This document shows positions 53,843-62,167 of a stretch of 64,000 nucleotides of DNA, in pieces. Positions within the stretch are counted from its first letter, which is position 1, and each line of letters opens with the position of its first letter. A program made the translations under genes and the position numbers. Below the pieces are notes generated by a model, which was given only the letters and a program-made list of their open reading frames with translations, made no database searches and had not been told where the DNA came from. Source of the stretch: Chitinophagales bacterium (GTDB lineage: Bacteria; Bacteroidota; Bacteroidia; Chitinophagales; Chitinophagaceae); assembly GCA_017303455.1 (NCBI GenBank), contig JAFLBM010000013.1, forward strand, positions 1-64,000, given 5' to 3'.

Positions 53843-55909
53843 ATGACTGATACCTCCATTTTATTACAAGCTTACCGGTTCATGAGCCAGGCAAAGGCAA
53901 TGGCTGAAACCTATGAGGCTAACCGTTCTGTTTGTAAATATGTTCACTCCACTTCCAGGGGACATGAAGCGATACAACTGGCGGCGGCTTTTCAATTACA
54001 ACCGCAGGATTTTGTAAGCCCTTATTACCGCGATGAAAGTCTGTTACTGGGTTTGGGTTTTCAACCCTATCAACTGATGCTGCAATTACTGGCAAAAGGG
54101 AATGATATTTTTACCGGGGGAAGAGAATATTATTCGCATCCCAATTATAAAGGAAAAGATAAACCCACGATTATTCATCAGAGCAGTGCCACCGGCATGC
54201 AGGTAATACCAACCACAGGTATTGCACAGGGAGTGCAGTATTGGGAGAAAACAGATCCGGCACGGCTAAAGAAAGGCAGGCAGAGCGAATTACCGGTTGT
54301 ACTTTGTTCATTGGGTGATGCCAGTGTAACAGAAGGTGAAGTGAGTGAAGCATTCCAGTTTTCAGTACTGAAACAATTACCGGTTATCTATTTGGTGCAG
54401 GATAATAACTGGGGCATCAGCGTAACAGCGGAAGAAGCCAGATCAATGAATGCTTTTGAATTCGCAGCAGGCTTTAAAGGAATGAACCGGATACAGGTGG
54501 ATGGAAGTGACTTTGAAGCCTCGTATGAACTGATGAAGCAGGTATGTGAGTTTGTAAGAAAGGAAAGAAAACCCTACCTCGTTCATGCACAGGTTCCTTT
54601 GCTGGGTCATCATACAAGTGGTGTACGAAAAGACTTTTACCGCACCGATGAAGACTGGGCTAAGCATTTACAACATGACCCGGGGCCTAAACTGAGAAAT
54701 AAGTTATTAGCAAGAGGAATTACGGAAGAAGAAATATTACAAATAGAAAATGAAGCAACTGCAATTATTGCAGCTGATTTTTCAAAAGCTGTTGCTTCGC
54801 CGGAACCGGATGTTACCAAAGTAGAAGAACATATTTTTATTCCTACACCCGTTATTGCAGAAAAAGGAGAGAGAAGTCCTGCCCATGCAGAAAAAGTAAT
54901 GATGGTGGATGCGGCTTTATTTGCGATTCGTGAAATAATGGAGCAACACCCGGAAGCTGTATTATATGGCCAGGATGTTGGTAAGCGATTAGGTGGTGTA
55001 TTCAGGGAAGCGGCCACCTTAGCGGAGCAATTCGGCGAACACAGGGTCTTTAATACAGCTATACAGGAAGCTTATATTGTTGGTTCAACTGTGGGTATGA
55101 ATGCGGTTGGGTTGAAACCAATCGTGGAAGTCCAATTCGCCGATTATATCTATCCCGGTTTCAATCAACTGGTAACTGAAATATCTAAGAGCTGTTATCT
55201 TACCTGTGGAAAGTTCCCGGTATCCATGATCTTGAGGGTGCCCACCGGGGCCTATGGTGGTGGAGGTCCTTATCATAGCGGTAGTGTGGAAACGATCCTG
55301 CTTTCCATCAAGGGAATTAAAGTGGTCTATCCTTCCAATGCAGCAGATATGAAAGGATTGATGAAAGCAGCATATTACGATGGCAACCCGGTGGTGATGC
55401 TGGAGCATAAAGGATTATACTGGAGTAAAGTGCCCGGAACGGAGGAAGCAAAAATGCCGGAGCCTTCAGCAGATTATATAATCCCGTTGGGTAAAGCCAA
55501 TATTGTAGCCTCAGCTTCGCAGCAAACAATTGCAAATGGCGAAAGTTGTGTGCTGATTACTTATGGAATGGGGGTTTACTGGGCCAAAGCAGCCGCCAAA
55601 CAATTCAACCGGCAAATTGAAATTGTAGACCTGCGTACATTGTATCCTTTAGATGAAGCTTTGATCTATGAAAGAGTGAAACTCCATGGAAAATGCCTGG
55701 TGCTGACAGAAGAGCAACAAAATAATTCTTTTGCAGAAGCCCTCGCTGGACGTATAGGGAAAAACTGTTTTTCATTCCTTGATGCACCTGTGGAAGTAAT
55801 GGGGGCATTGAATGTGCCTGCTGTGCCTATGAACACGGGGCTGGAAAGAGCAATGTTACCCGAAGCTGGTAAAGTGGTAAGCCTTCTGAAAAAATTACTT
55901 TCTTACTAG
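53843..55909 (+). CDS. 2-oxoacid dehydrogenase E1, fused alpha and beta subunits
   Basis: This 688-residue thiamine-diphosphate enzyme decarboxylates a 2-oxoacid and passes the acyl group to E2 lipoamide. The alpha part (about 1-325) has 'FVSPYYRDESLLLGLG' and the ThDP/Mg motif 'GDASVTEGEVSEA...DNNWGIS'. The beta part (about 350-688) has 'LYGQDVG', 'FNTAIQEAYIVGSTVGMNAVGLKPIVE' (core 'GLKPIVEVQFADYI') and 'GGGGPYHSGSVE'. The fusion and length resemble branched-chain 2-oxoacid E1 enzymes. The frame opens at ATG 53795, but that start lies at the terminator and would add a hydrophobic leader, so ATG 53843 is used. No E2 or E3 gene is adjacent. Confidence 0.88.
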   Translation: MTDTSILLQAYRFMSQAKAMAETYEANRSVCKYVHSTSRGHEAIQLAAAFQLQPQDFVSPYYRDESLLLGLGFQPYQLMLQLLAKGNDIFTGGREYYSHPNYKGKDKPTIIHQSSATGMQVIPTTGIAQGVQYWEKTDPARLKKGRQSELPVVLCSLGDASVTEGEVSEAFQFSVLKQLPVIYLVQDNNWGISVTAEEARSMNAFEFAAGFKGMNRIQVDGSDFEASYELMKQVCEFVRKERKPYLVHAQVPLLGHHTSGVRKDFYRTDEDWAKHLQHDPGPKLRNKLLARGITEEEILQIENEATAIIAADFSKAVASPEPDVTKVEEHIFIPTPVIAEKGERSPAHAEKVMMVDAALFAIREIMEQHPEAVLYGQDVGKRLGGVFREAATLAEQFGEHRVFNTAIQEAYIVGSTVGMNAVGLKPIVEVQFADYIYPGFNQLVTEISKSCYLTCGKFPVSMILRVPTGAYGGGGPYHSGSVETILLSIKGIKVVYPSNAADMKGLMKAAYYDGNPVVMLEHKGLYWSKVPGTEEAKMPEPSADYIIPLGKANIVASASQQTIANGESCVLITYGMGVYWAKAAAKQFNRQIEIVDLRTLYPLDEALIYERVKLHGKCLVLTEEQQNNSFAEALAGRIGKNCFSFLDAPVEVMGALNVPAVPMNTGLERAMLPEAGKVVSLLKKLLSY

Positions 55910-55910
55910 A

Positions 55911-56597
55911 TCAACTGCTGAAACGATACCCGATGCCATGAATCGTTTCAATAGACACCAGGGGTTCATTACCGAGATGTTTTCGAAGTCTTGTTACAAA
56001 CACGTCCATACTTCTTCCCAGGAAGTAATCATTCTTGCCCCAGATATGCGACAATATTTCTTCCCGCTTCAGTACCTTATTGGGATGGGTGCAAAAAAAT
56101 TCAAGAAGTTCTTTTTCCCGCTCAGTAAGGAGAATGCTTTTATTATTGGTTAGTAGTGTTAACTCTTCCGGGTAAAAAAGGCTTTTGCCCAATGCGTAAT
56201 TTTTTCGTTTATCCTGTATCAGCATTTTATTACGCCGGATGAATACCTGTATCCTTGATAAGAGTTCTTTCATACTGAAAGGCTTCAGGATATAATCATC
56301 CGCTCCTGCGTCAAAGCCTTTGAGTTTGTCTTCTTCCAGCGACTTTGCAGTTAAAAAGAGAATAGGAACCACGTCGCTTTTTTGCCTTATCTTTTTAGCA
56401 AGACTGAATCCATCCCTGTACGGCATATTGACATCGAGAATGCAGAGGCCGGGTTTCTTTTTCTGGTAATACTCCCATGCCACTTCACCATCAGGACAAT
56501 TTATTACATCAAATCCTGCCTCTTCCAGTCCATCTTTAATGATGAAACCAAGCTGGAGATCATCTTCCGCTACAAGTATTGTTGTCTTTTCGGTCAT
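55911..56597 (-). CDS. OmpR/PhoB-family response regulator
   Basis: This 228-residue regulator has a receiver with Asp55 in 'CILDVNMP', acidic residues in 'VAEDD', Thr in 'LFLTAK' and Lys in 'DYILKPF'. The winged-helix DNA-binding domain follows ('LTEREKELLEFFCTHPNKVLKREEIL', core 'LTEREKELLEF', and 'VFVTRLRKHLG', 'ETIHGIGYRF'). The kinase gene ends 5 bases upstream on the same strand, so this is a two-component pair. It is convergent with the E1 gene with only one base between them. Confidence 0.93.
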   Translation of the reverse strand: MTEKTTILVAEDDLQLGFIIKDGLEEAGFDVINCPDGEVAWEYYQKKKPGLCILDVNMPYRDGFSLAKKIRQKSDVVPILFLTAKSLEEDKLKGFDAGADDYILKPFSMKELLSRIQVFIRRNKMLIQDKRKNYALGKSLFYPEELTLLTNNKSILLTEREKELLEFFCTHPNKVLKREEILSHIWGKNDYFLGRSMDVFVTRLRKHLGNEPLVSIETIHGIGYRFSS

Positions 56598-56602
56598 AAG
56601 AA

Positions 56603-57877
56603 TTATTTTTCGGGTAATGTAATTATAAAAGTGCTTCCTTTTCCGGGTTGGCTGTGTACCTGTATTTTACCTTTATGTGCCGAGATGATCCTTTTCACAA
56701 AGCTGAGCCCAATGCCAAACCCCCGGGCTGTATGCTGGTCTTTCTTTTTTGCCCGGTAAAACTTTTTAAACAGGTGTTTTATTTCTTTTTTGCCGATCCC
56801 GGTCCCGTTATCTGTAACAGAAAAGCTTAATGACTTTTCTTTACTGGTTGTGCTGATCCTTATCACCGGTTCCTTCGAATACTTGAGAGCATTATCAAGA
56901 ATATTGATGATAACAATTTCCAGATATCCTTTATCAGCATAAATAACGGGTTGGACAGCCTCCAGGGCATACTGAAATACAGCTTTTTTCTGTTGTATCA
57001 GTGGTGAAAGATTGCTGATCGCTTCCTGCACCAGCCCGTGGATATTAACAGGTTCCTTTTCCAGGTGAAGCTGGTGAGAATCCATATAAGCGAACTTCAA
57101 TAACCTCTCCGTCTGGTTGAGCAGGTAAGCAGCCTGGTAAGCAACAATACCGGCATAGGTGTTTAATTTTTCGGGTTTTGTGATGATATTTTCTTTTTGT
57201 AACACTTCGGCAGCCAGCCCGATTACTGATACCGGCGTTTTGAATTCATGGGTGAAACTGTGAATGAAATCTTTCTGGGTTTCATTCAGGAATTTCTGTT
57301 TATAAAAGAAATAAAGACTGCCGCTCAGCAACAATAATACGATCAGTAAAACGGCACTGCTGATGATCCAGAAATTCATCTGTGACAGAATATAGTTATC
57401 CCTGTTAGGAAAAAAAAGAACAATTGCATCGTAGGAGGGCTTAATAACCGGGAGCTTTTGCACCTGTTGTTCTTTTGCACCTGCAGAGCGGAGCAGGCGG
57501 GTATAAATATATTCTCTGGTCGCAGCCTTATAGAGACCCAGGTGACAATCTGTAAATATGCCGAAATCTTCAAGTTCGTATTGAAGATAGGCGGACAAGC
57601 TATCTGTATTCACGGGTATTACAAAACGGGCTATATAAAAATGTTGTTCAGGTTTTTCTACCAGTTCATTTAACGGAGAGGAATTATAGGCCGGGATGGA
57701 AAGGTCTTCATATAATCCACGGATAGATTTGACAACACTGTGATCAAACTCTTTTTGTTCAAACCGGTACACTTTTCTCAGCCAGAGTAACTGAAAAATG
57801 ATGATCACAGCAAGGATAAAGGTGCCGATAAAAATTCCCAGCCGGAGGGTGGATGACCGTATTTGCGGAGATTTCAT
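56603..57877 (-). CDS. Two-component sensor histidine kinase
   Basis: This 424-residue kinase has two membrane segments (about 11-33 and 165-190) around a periplasmic sensor of unknown type. His210 in 'FTHEFKTP' is the phospho-acceptor. ATPase motifs are 'NILDNALKYS' (N), 'VTDNGTGIG' (G1) and 'GFGIGLSFVKRI' (G2). No HAMP domain is obvious. ATG 57877 ('MKSPQIRSS') is chosen over a far upstream start at 57931. The regulator gene follows directly. The stimulus is unknown. Confidence 0.92.
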   Translation of the reverse strand: MKSPQIRSSTLRLGIFIGTFILAVIIIFQLLWLRKVYRFEQKEFDHSVVKSIRGLYEDLSIPAYNSSPLNELVEKPEQHFYIARFVIPVNTDSLSAYLQYELEDFGIFTDCHLGLYKAATREYIYTRLLRSAGAKEQQVQKLPVIKPSYDAIVLFFPNRDNYILSQMNFWIISSAVLLIVLLLLSGSLYFFYKQKFLNETQKDFIHSFTHEFKTPVSVIGLAAEVLQKENIITKPEKLNTYAGIVAYQAAYLLNQTERLLKFAYMDSHQLHLEKEPVNIHGLVQEAISNLSPLIQQKKAVFQYALEAVQPVIYADKGYLEIVIINILDNALKYSKEPVIRISTTSKEKSLSFSVTDNGTGIGKKEIKHLFKKFYRAKKKDQHTARGFGIGLSFVKRIISAHKGKIQVHSQPGKGSTFIITLPEK

Positions 57878-57950
57878 GCGTAGTAACAGGATACAAAGGT
57901 TCTGGCAATTTTTGATACGTTTTGTTAACATTGGTTAAATGCCCGTTAAC

Positions 57951-57977
57951 AAAAAACGGCCCCCGCCGGGGCCGTTT
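57951..57977 (-). terminator. Intrinsic terminator of the small basic protein gene
   Basis: On the minus strand AAACGGCCCC pairs with GGGGCCGTTT around a GGCG loop, followed by a T-run. It lies downstream of the gene ending at 58011 and just upstream of the kinase gene. Confidence 0.88.
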
Positions 57978-58010
57978 CAGCCGAAACCATAAAACCAACT
58001 ATTACTGTTA

Positions 58011-58265
58011 TTAACCTTTTTTAGCGGCGGCTTTGTGTTTCTTAGGGTGATGCTTTTTATGTATAGCGTTTGTTTTAGCCGGGGCCGGTGTTTTTGTTGT
58101 TGCCACAGCCGGGCTGGTTGTTTTTACCGCCATGGGTTTAGTAATCGGTGACACATGACTGGCAGTAACAGGCTTTGTTTGTACCGGTTGTTTTTGTGTT
58201 ACCTGTGCATTGGAAGCTACTGCAAAAAAGAGCAGGGCTGCTGTGGGAGCGATAAGTTTTTTCAT
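58011..58265 (-). CDS. Small secreted Lys/His/Pro/Ala-rich protein
   Basis: This 84-residue protein has a signal peptide ('MKKLIAPTAALLFFAVASNA'). The low-complexity tail is rich in Thr, Pro, Val and Lys, ending in 'HKKHHPKKHKAAAKKG', which is strongly basic. There is no recognised domain. ATG 58265 starts the signal peptide; the upstream extension is not needed. It is followed by its own strong terminator, which separates it from the kinase/regulator pair downstream. It could be an envelope stress or metal/acid-buffering peptide, but that is speculation. Confidence 0.7.
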   Translation of the reverse strand: MKKLIAPTAALLFFAVASNAQVTQKQPVQTKPVTASHVSPITKPMAVKTTSPAVATTKTPAPAKTNAIHKKHHPKKHKAAAKKG

Positions 58266-58432
58266 GATTAAAATTTTTTGTTGTGAAAAATTGATACAGC
58301 TAAGTTGATACACAACAATGCTGAAAACAAATAATCCACCCTTGTTAACCATGGATTAACGGCCATTAACATGAACTTAGAATTAGCTATCCGGCTATAT
58401 ACAGCAGGTCTCTTTCAGTAATAAGTAGCAAC

Positions 58433-58993
58433 TCAGGAAAAGAAGGATTGTTGCAGTACAGGATCCAGCTCCGCAAATTTTACGGGTGCTTTGGGATCGC
58501 CGGCATATTCGTTTAATTGTAATTGCCACCAGCCTACATTTTTCCATTGACCCAGTTTAAAACCCACTTTTTCATACGTGGCAAAATAGCGAAAGCCCAT
58601 CCTTTCGTGAAAAGCCACACTTCTGTCATTAGGCAAATTGATCACAGCATAGACTGTTGTAAAGCCCTGTTCTTTGAGGATGGCAAAAAGGGTTGTATAT
58701 AGTTTCCGGGCTATTCCGGAACGAAGATGGTTATCATGAACATATACTGAACATTCAACGCTCCATTGATAAGCCGTTCTTTCTCTGTACCTGGAGGCAT
58801 AGGCATAGCCGGTAATCTCACCACCGGTTTCTTCCACCAGCCAGGGCCAGTTTACAAGGTAATGGCTGATTCTTTTTTCAAATTCTTCTATCGAAGGCAC
58901 GTCTGTCTCAAACGTAATAGAGCTGTTCTTTATATAGGGTGCATAAATGGCCAGGATACCTGCTGCATCGGATGGTTTGGCGAGGCGGATCAT
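58433..58993 (-). CDS. GNAT N-acetyltransferase (phosphinothricin/methionine sulfoximine type)
   Basis: This 186-residue GNAT has the Pat/MnaT group pattern: 'IRLAKPSDAAGILAIYAPYIKNSSITFE' (core 'IYAPYIKNSSITFE'), 'GYAYASRYRERTAYQWSVECSVYV' (core 'YRERTAYQWSVE'), an acetyl-CoA loop 'HLRSGIARKL' and 'FHERMGFRYFATYEKVGFKLGQW' (core 'FHERMGF'). Such enzymes acetylate methionine sulfone or sulfoximine-like compounds; the true substrate here is unknown. A TACCTTTA box lies 4 bases before the ATG. It is divergent from tRNA-Met. Confidence 0.88.
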   Translation of the reverse strand: MIRLAKPSDAAGILAIYAPYIKNSSITFETDVPSIEEFEKRISHYLVNWPWLVEETGGEITGYAYASRYRERTAYQWSVECSVYVHDNHLRSGIARKLYTTLFAILKEQGFTTVYAVINLPNDRSVAFHERMGFRYFATYEKVGFKLGQWKNVGWWQLQLNEYAGDPKAPVKFAELDPVLQQSFFS

Positions 58994-58997
58994 GAGT

Positions 58998-59032
58998 TAA
59001 AGGTAGGGAAGGACCTGGTTTTTAAAGCCAAA
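58998..59032 (-). promoter_or_regulatory. Candidate promoter of the GNAT gene
   Basis: On the minus strand TTTG (59032-59029) is followed after 23 bases by TACCTTTA (59005-58998), one base from consensus and 4 bases before the ATG. Its -33 box abuts that of the divergent tRNA promoter. Confidence 0.4.
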
Positions 59033-59069
59033 TTTGATTTCAAATTCTAAGCCGGAAGCTTTATTTTTG
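59033..59069 (+). promoter_or_regulatory. Candidate tRNA-Met promoter
   Basis: TTTG (59033-59036) and a perfect TATTTTTG (59062-59069) precede the tRNA by 10 bases. The 25-base spacer is long. The -33 boxes of the two divergent promoters form CAAATTTG. Confidence 0.5.
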
Positions 59070-59079
59070 CCGCCCAATC

Positions 59080-59153
59080 GCCGGGGTAGCTCAGCTGGTT
59101 AGAGCATCGGATTCATAACCCGAAGGTCGGCAGTTCAAGTCTGCTCTCCGGTA
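59080..59153 (+). tRNA. tRNA-Met (anticodon CAT)
   Basis: A 74-base cloverleaf is readable. The acceptor GCCGGGG pairs with CTCCGGT (two G-U pairs), the D-arm is GCTCAGCTGGTTAGAGC, the anticodon is CAT in ATTCATAAC, and the T-loop is TTCAAGT. The CCA end is not encoded. Position 1-72 is paired, so it is not the initiator. An elongator Met is most likely; the tRNA-Ile2 type, read after lysidine modification, is the alternative. A terminator follows directly. Confidence 0.9.
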
Positions 59154-59156
59154 CAA

Positions 59157-59183
59157 AAAAGGCTCCTTTAAGGAGCCTTTTAG
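59157..59183. terminator. Bidirectional terminator between tRNA-Met and the receptor gene
   Basis: AAAAGGCTCC pairs perfectly with GGAGCCTTTT around TTTAA. A-run and T-run ends let it work on both strands, for the tRNA and for the convergent receptor gene ending at 59211. Confidence 0.88.
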
Positions 59184-59210
59184 TGTTTTATCTACTATGT
59201 TGGTTGCTGT

Positions 59211-61970
59211 TTAGAAGTTAAATGCTACCCGCACAAATAACCTTCTCCCGTTGCTGCCCATTTGTACGGCATCCCATGCACCACCAGTCTCGGTATTATA
59301 AGCCCAGTCTTTAGCACCTTTTACCACACCAAAATCAGGATGTGTGTTCAGCAGGTTATCAGCACCGGCAAATAAGGTGAATTTTTTGCAAAGCGGGTAG
59401 CTGACATAAAGATCAGTTACCAGTTTACCGCCATAATTATATTGATCAGGTACATCACCACTACCATTATCCAATGGCACGGTTGGATTGATACCCAAAC
59501 CATCTTGTCCGTATCCCAGCAAAACGATCTTACCGAAATAGGTCAGTCTTGTTCCGGCAGTGAACTTACCCATACCATATTCAAAATTCAGGGAGAATTT
59601 TGTTTTAGGAGCAGAAGCCAGGATGAATTTCTGTTCCCTGTCACTTAAAAATGTCTGGCGGAGAAATTCAGACCCACTCAGTTTAGAGGGTACATTGATC
59701 TCGTTGATCTTCATGGTCTGGATATTACCCGCTAGTACAGCTTTGTAACGGTTGTTACCTGCTTTTTTAGCATAATCAACCACGATATCTACTCCACCAT
59801 TTGTAGTGGTTACTGCATTGGCAAAGAATTGTGCAAGGCTGACATTCAGGGAAGCCATCTGGTTGCGAAGACCAGCATCCAGGTTAGGATCACTGCCATC
59901 AAACTGGCCACTGATCACCACACGATCTTTGATGCGTACAAAATAACCATCTACAGTTATGTTCAGGCCTTTAGCGGCCTGCCAGGCAAAGCCCAAACTT
60001 CCGTTGATGCTTTTTTCCTGTGTCAGGTCGGGGATACCGGCTGCTTTTGCGAGTGAGCTATAATTCGGGGCAATTTTTACTTCAGCAATAGTAGCTGCCT
60101 GTACGGTAGTAAAAGTGGAACTGAAGTTGATCTGTTGTAAAGAAGGTGCCCTGAAACCGGTGCTGAAAGAACCGCGGAAATTCAAACCGGGTTTCACTTT
60201 ATAACGTGCAGCGATCTTTCCGTTGCCTGTAAAACCAAAGTCATTATAATTCTCAACACGAACCGCACCATTCAGCAACCATTTATCAGTGGCTTCGTAT
60301 TCAACATCGGCATAGGCACCGAGTACATGACGCTTCGCATCCACTTCATCAGAAGGCTGGTAGCCGGGGAAACCCTGTGAACCGGTGGCTTTATCACCAC
60401 TTGGATCATAATTGGCATAAGAAGCTTCTTCACCTGCATAGATCTTATAATTCTCAAAACGATACTCAGCACCAAAAGCCAGGTTCAGTTTTTTTGAAAG
60501 CTGTTTGGCAATATTGAAGTTAGTCGTGTTTTGTAAGAATGAAAAACCGCCATCATCAAAATGATTATAGTAAGCACCCAAAGAAGCATTAAATGTTTTA
60601 TCGCCGTAGAAATGAAAATCATTTTTACCGGTTGTATTACTCAGGTCCCAGTCCCAGCCGCAGTTGGTCTTGCCTTTTAATCCGCCGGTGACTGAGAGAT
60701 CATTGATCTTGGTCTGGATATGCGGACTGTACCAGGTTTCGCCATCGGAACCGATGCGCATGATATCCGGTACATACACCAGGTCACCATTGGGCTGGGT
60801 AGGGAAACGATCAGGTCTTGCTGAAAAATTACGGGTGAAGGCATATGCATCAGATGATTTATGCGTACGGCCGCCAAAACCATAAAGAGTAAGTTTATCA
60901 CTCAATGGCAATTCTGCATTCACAAAACCACTCACCATATCCAGCGAAGCATCACCATGCCCACGGCGGTAAATATTTAAATACATCGCTTCATCATCAT
61001 TCAGGTAGTTTTCTGTTTTCAATGCCTGGCGAAATGTTTTTTCAGTAGTTGTTCCTTCCAGGGTAAAATTGATAAAACCTTTTCTTGCCAGCGGCACACC
61101 AAAATTCACACTGCCCGAAAATGCATTTCCATCTAACTTTTTATCACTTTCATAATCTCTTTTCAACTGCGGCTCATAGGCCGTATTGAATTTCGGATCA
61201 AGATAACCCGACCAGCCAAGATTACCACTTACCTGGTTCACATTTTTCTTCATCACTAAGTTGATCACACCGGCAATGGCATCGGAACCATATTGTGCCG
61301 ATGCACCATCTCTTAATATTTCCACCCGGTCAATCGCACCGGCAGGGATCGCATTCAGATCCGTACCGGAATTGCCACGGCCTCTTGTTCCAAACACGGC
61401 TACAAAAGCGGTCTGGTGACGGCGTTTACCGTTTACTAATACTAAAGTTTGGTCTGGTCCCAGTCCACGCAAAGTGGCAAGGTCCACATGGTCGGCACCA
61501 TCGCTGCCGCTTTGTTTATTATAATTGAGAGAAGGTGCTGCCACATTAAGGATTGAAGTAAGATCCATACGGGCTGTTGGCATACTTACCTGTCCCACAT
61601 TCACGATATCTACAGGAACCGGTGTTTCTGTTTTTACCCTTCCGCCGGAACGGGTACCCACCATTACCACCTGGCCCAATTCGGTACTGTTGGCATCAAG
61701 GGCAACACTCACGGGGCCACTACCCGCCTTCACCGTTTGGGTAAAATAACCCACCATGGATATCTCCAGTTCATCACCGGCTGTACCAGCCAGGCTAAAA
61801 CTTCCATCGTTACCGGTGGTGGTAGTACGGTTATTTTTTTTATTGGTAATATTTACACCGGCCAGTGGTAAGCCATCCTTGTCAAGGACTTTGCCGGTAA
61901 GTGGTTGCTGTGCAAAAGCAGCGGTAAAAATAAAAAAAGCAGCGAACAGCAGTAGTATCGCTTTTCTCAT
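59211..61970 (-). CDS. TonB-dependent receptor
   Basis: This 919-residue outer-membrane receptor has a signal peptide (ending AFAQ) and a carboxypeptidase-regulatory-like domain (about 22-95; 'LTGKVLDKDGLPLAGVNI'). The plug (about 105-230) has 'VDLATLRGLGPDQTLVLVNGKRRHQ' (core 'LVLVNGKRRHQ') and 'ILRDGASAQYGSDAIAGVIN' (core 'SAQYGSDAIAGV'). A long barrel ends 'RRLFVRVAFNF', with a terminal Phe as in outer-membrane barrels. There is no SusD partner, so this is a stand-alone receptor, perhaps for a siderophore, vitamin or small nutrient. ATG 61970 begins the signal peptide. The ligand is unknown. Confidence 0.92.
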   Translation of the reverse strand: MRKAILLLFAAFFIFTAAFAQQPLTGKVLDKDGLPLAGVNITNKKNNRTTTTGNDGSFSLAGTAGDELEISMVGYFTQTVKAGSGPVSVALDANSTELGQVVMVGTRSGGRVKTETPVPVDIVNVGQVSMPTARMDLTSILNVAAPSLNYNKQSGSDGADHVDLATLRGLGPDQTLVLVNGKRRHQTAFVAVFGTRGRGNSGTDLNAIPAGAIDRVEILRDGASAQYGSDAIAGVINLVMKKNVNQVSGNLGWSGYLDPKFNTAYEPQLKRDYESDKKLDGNAFSGSVNFGVPLARKGFINFTLEGTTTEKTFRQALKTENYLNDDEAMYLNIYRRGHGDASLDMVSGFVNAELPLSDKLTLYGFGGRTHKSSDAYAFTRNFSARPDRFPTQPNGDLVYVPDIMRIGSDGETWYSPHIQTKINDLSVTGGLKGKTNCGWDWDLSNTTGKNDFHFYGDKTFNASLGAYYNHFDDGGFSFLQNTTNFNIAKQLSKKLNLAFGAEYRFENYKIYAGEEASYANYDPSGDKATGSQGFPGYQPSDEVDAKRHVLGAYADVEYEATDKWLLNGAVRVENYNDFGFTGNGKIAARYKVKPGLNFRGSFSTGFRAPSLQQINFSSTFTTVQAATIAEVKIAPNYSSLAKAAGIPDLTQEKSINGSLGFAWQAAKGLNITVDGYFVRIKDRVVISGQFDGSDPNLDAGLRNQMASLNVSLAQFFANAVTTTNGGVDIVVDYAKKAGNNRYKAVLAGNIQTMKINEINVPSKLSGSEFLRQTFLSDREQKFILASAPKTKFSLNFEYGMGKFTAGTRLTYFGKIVLLGYGQDGLGINPTVPLDNGSGDVPDQYNYGGKLVTDLYVSYPLCKKFTLFAGADNLLNTHPDFGVVKGAKDWAYNTETGGAWDAVQMGSNGRRLFVRVAFNF

Positions 61971-62112
61971 ACAGTTGGTTTTAGTTAACAATGATTAAAT
62001 ATAAAATAAAATCCTACTAACAGGAATTATTACCCGCAAAATATGGCAGAATCTTACCGGGTGCAGACAAATACCAGCAGGGAGAACAATCATTCCGGGG
62101 AAACCGGGTGAT

Positions 62113-62138
62113 AATAAAAAAGCTGCGGGTGCAGCTTT
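62113..62138 (-). terminator. Intrinsic terminator of the aminotransferase gene
   Basis: On the minus strand AAAGCTGC pairs with GCAGCTTT around ACCC, followed by a T-rich run. It lies 30 bases after the stop. Confidence 0.8.
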
Positions 62139-62167
62139 ACTAAATTATAATATGCTGGTTATCGGTT

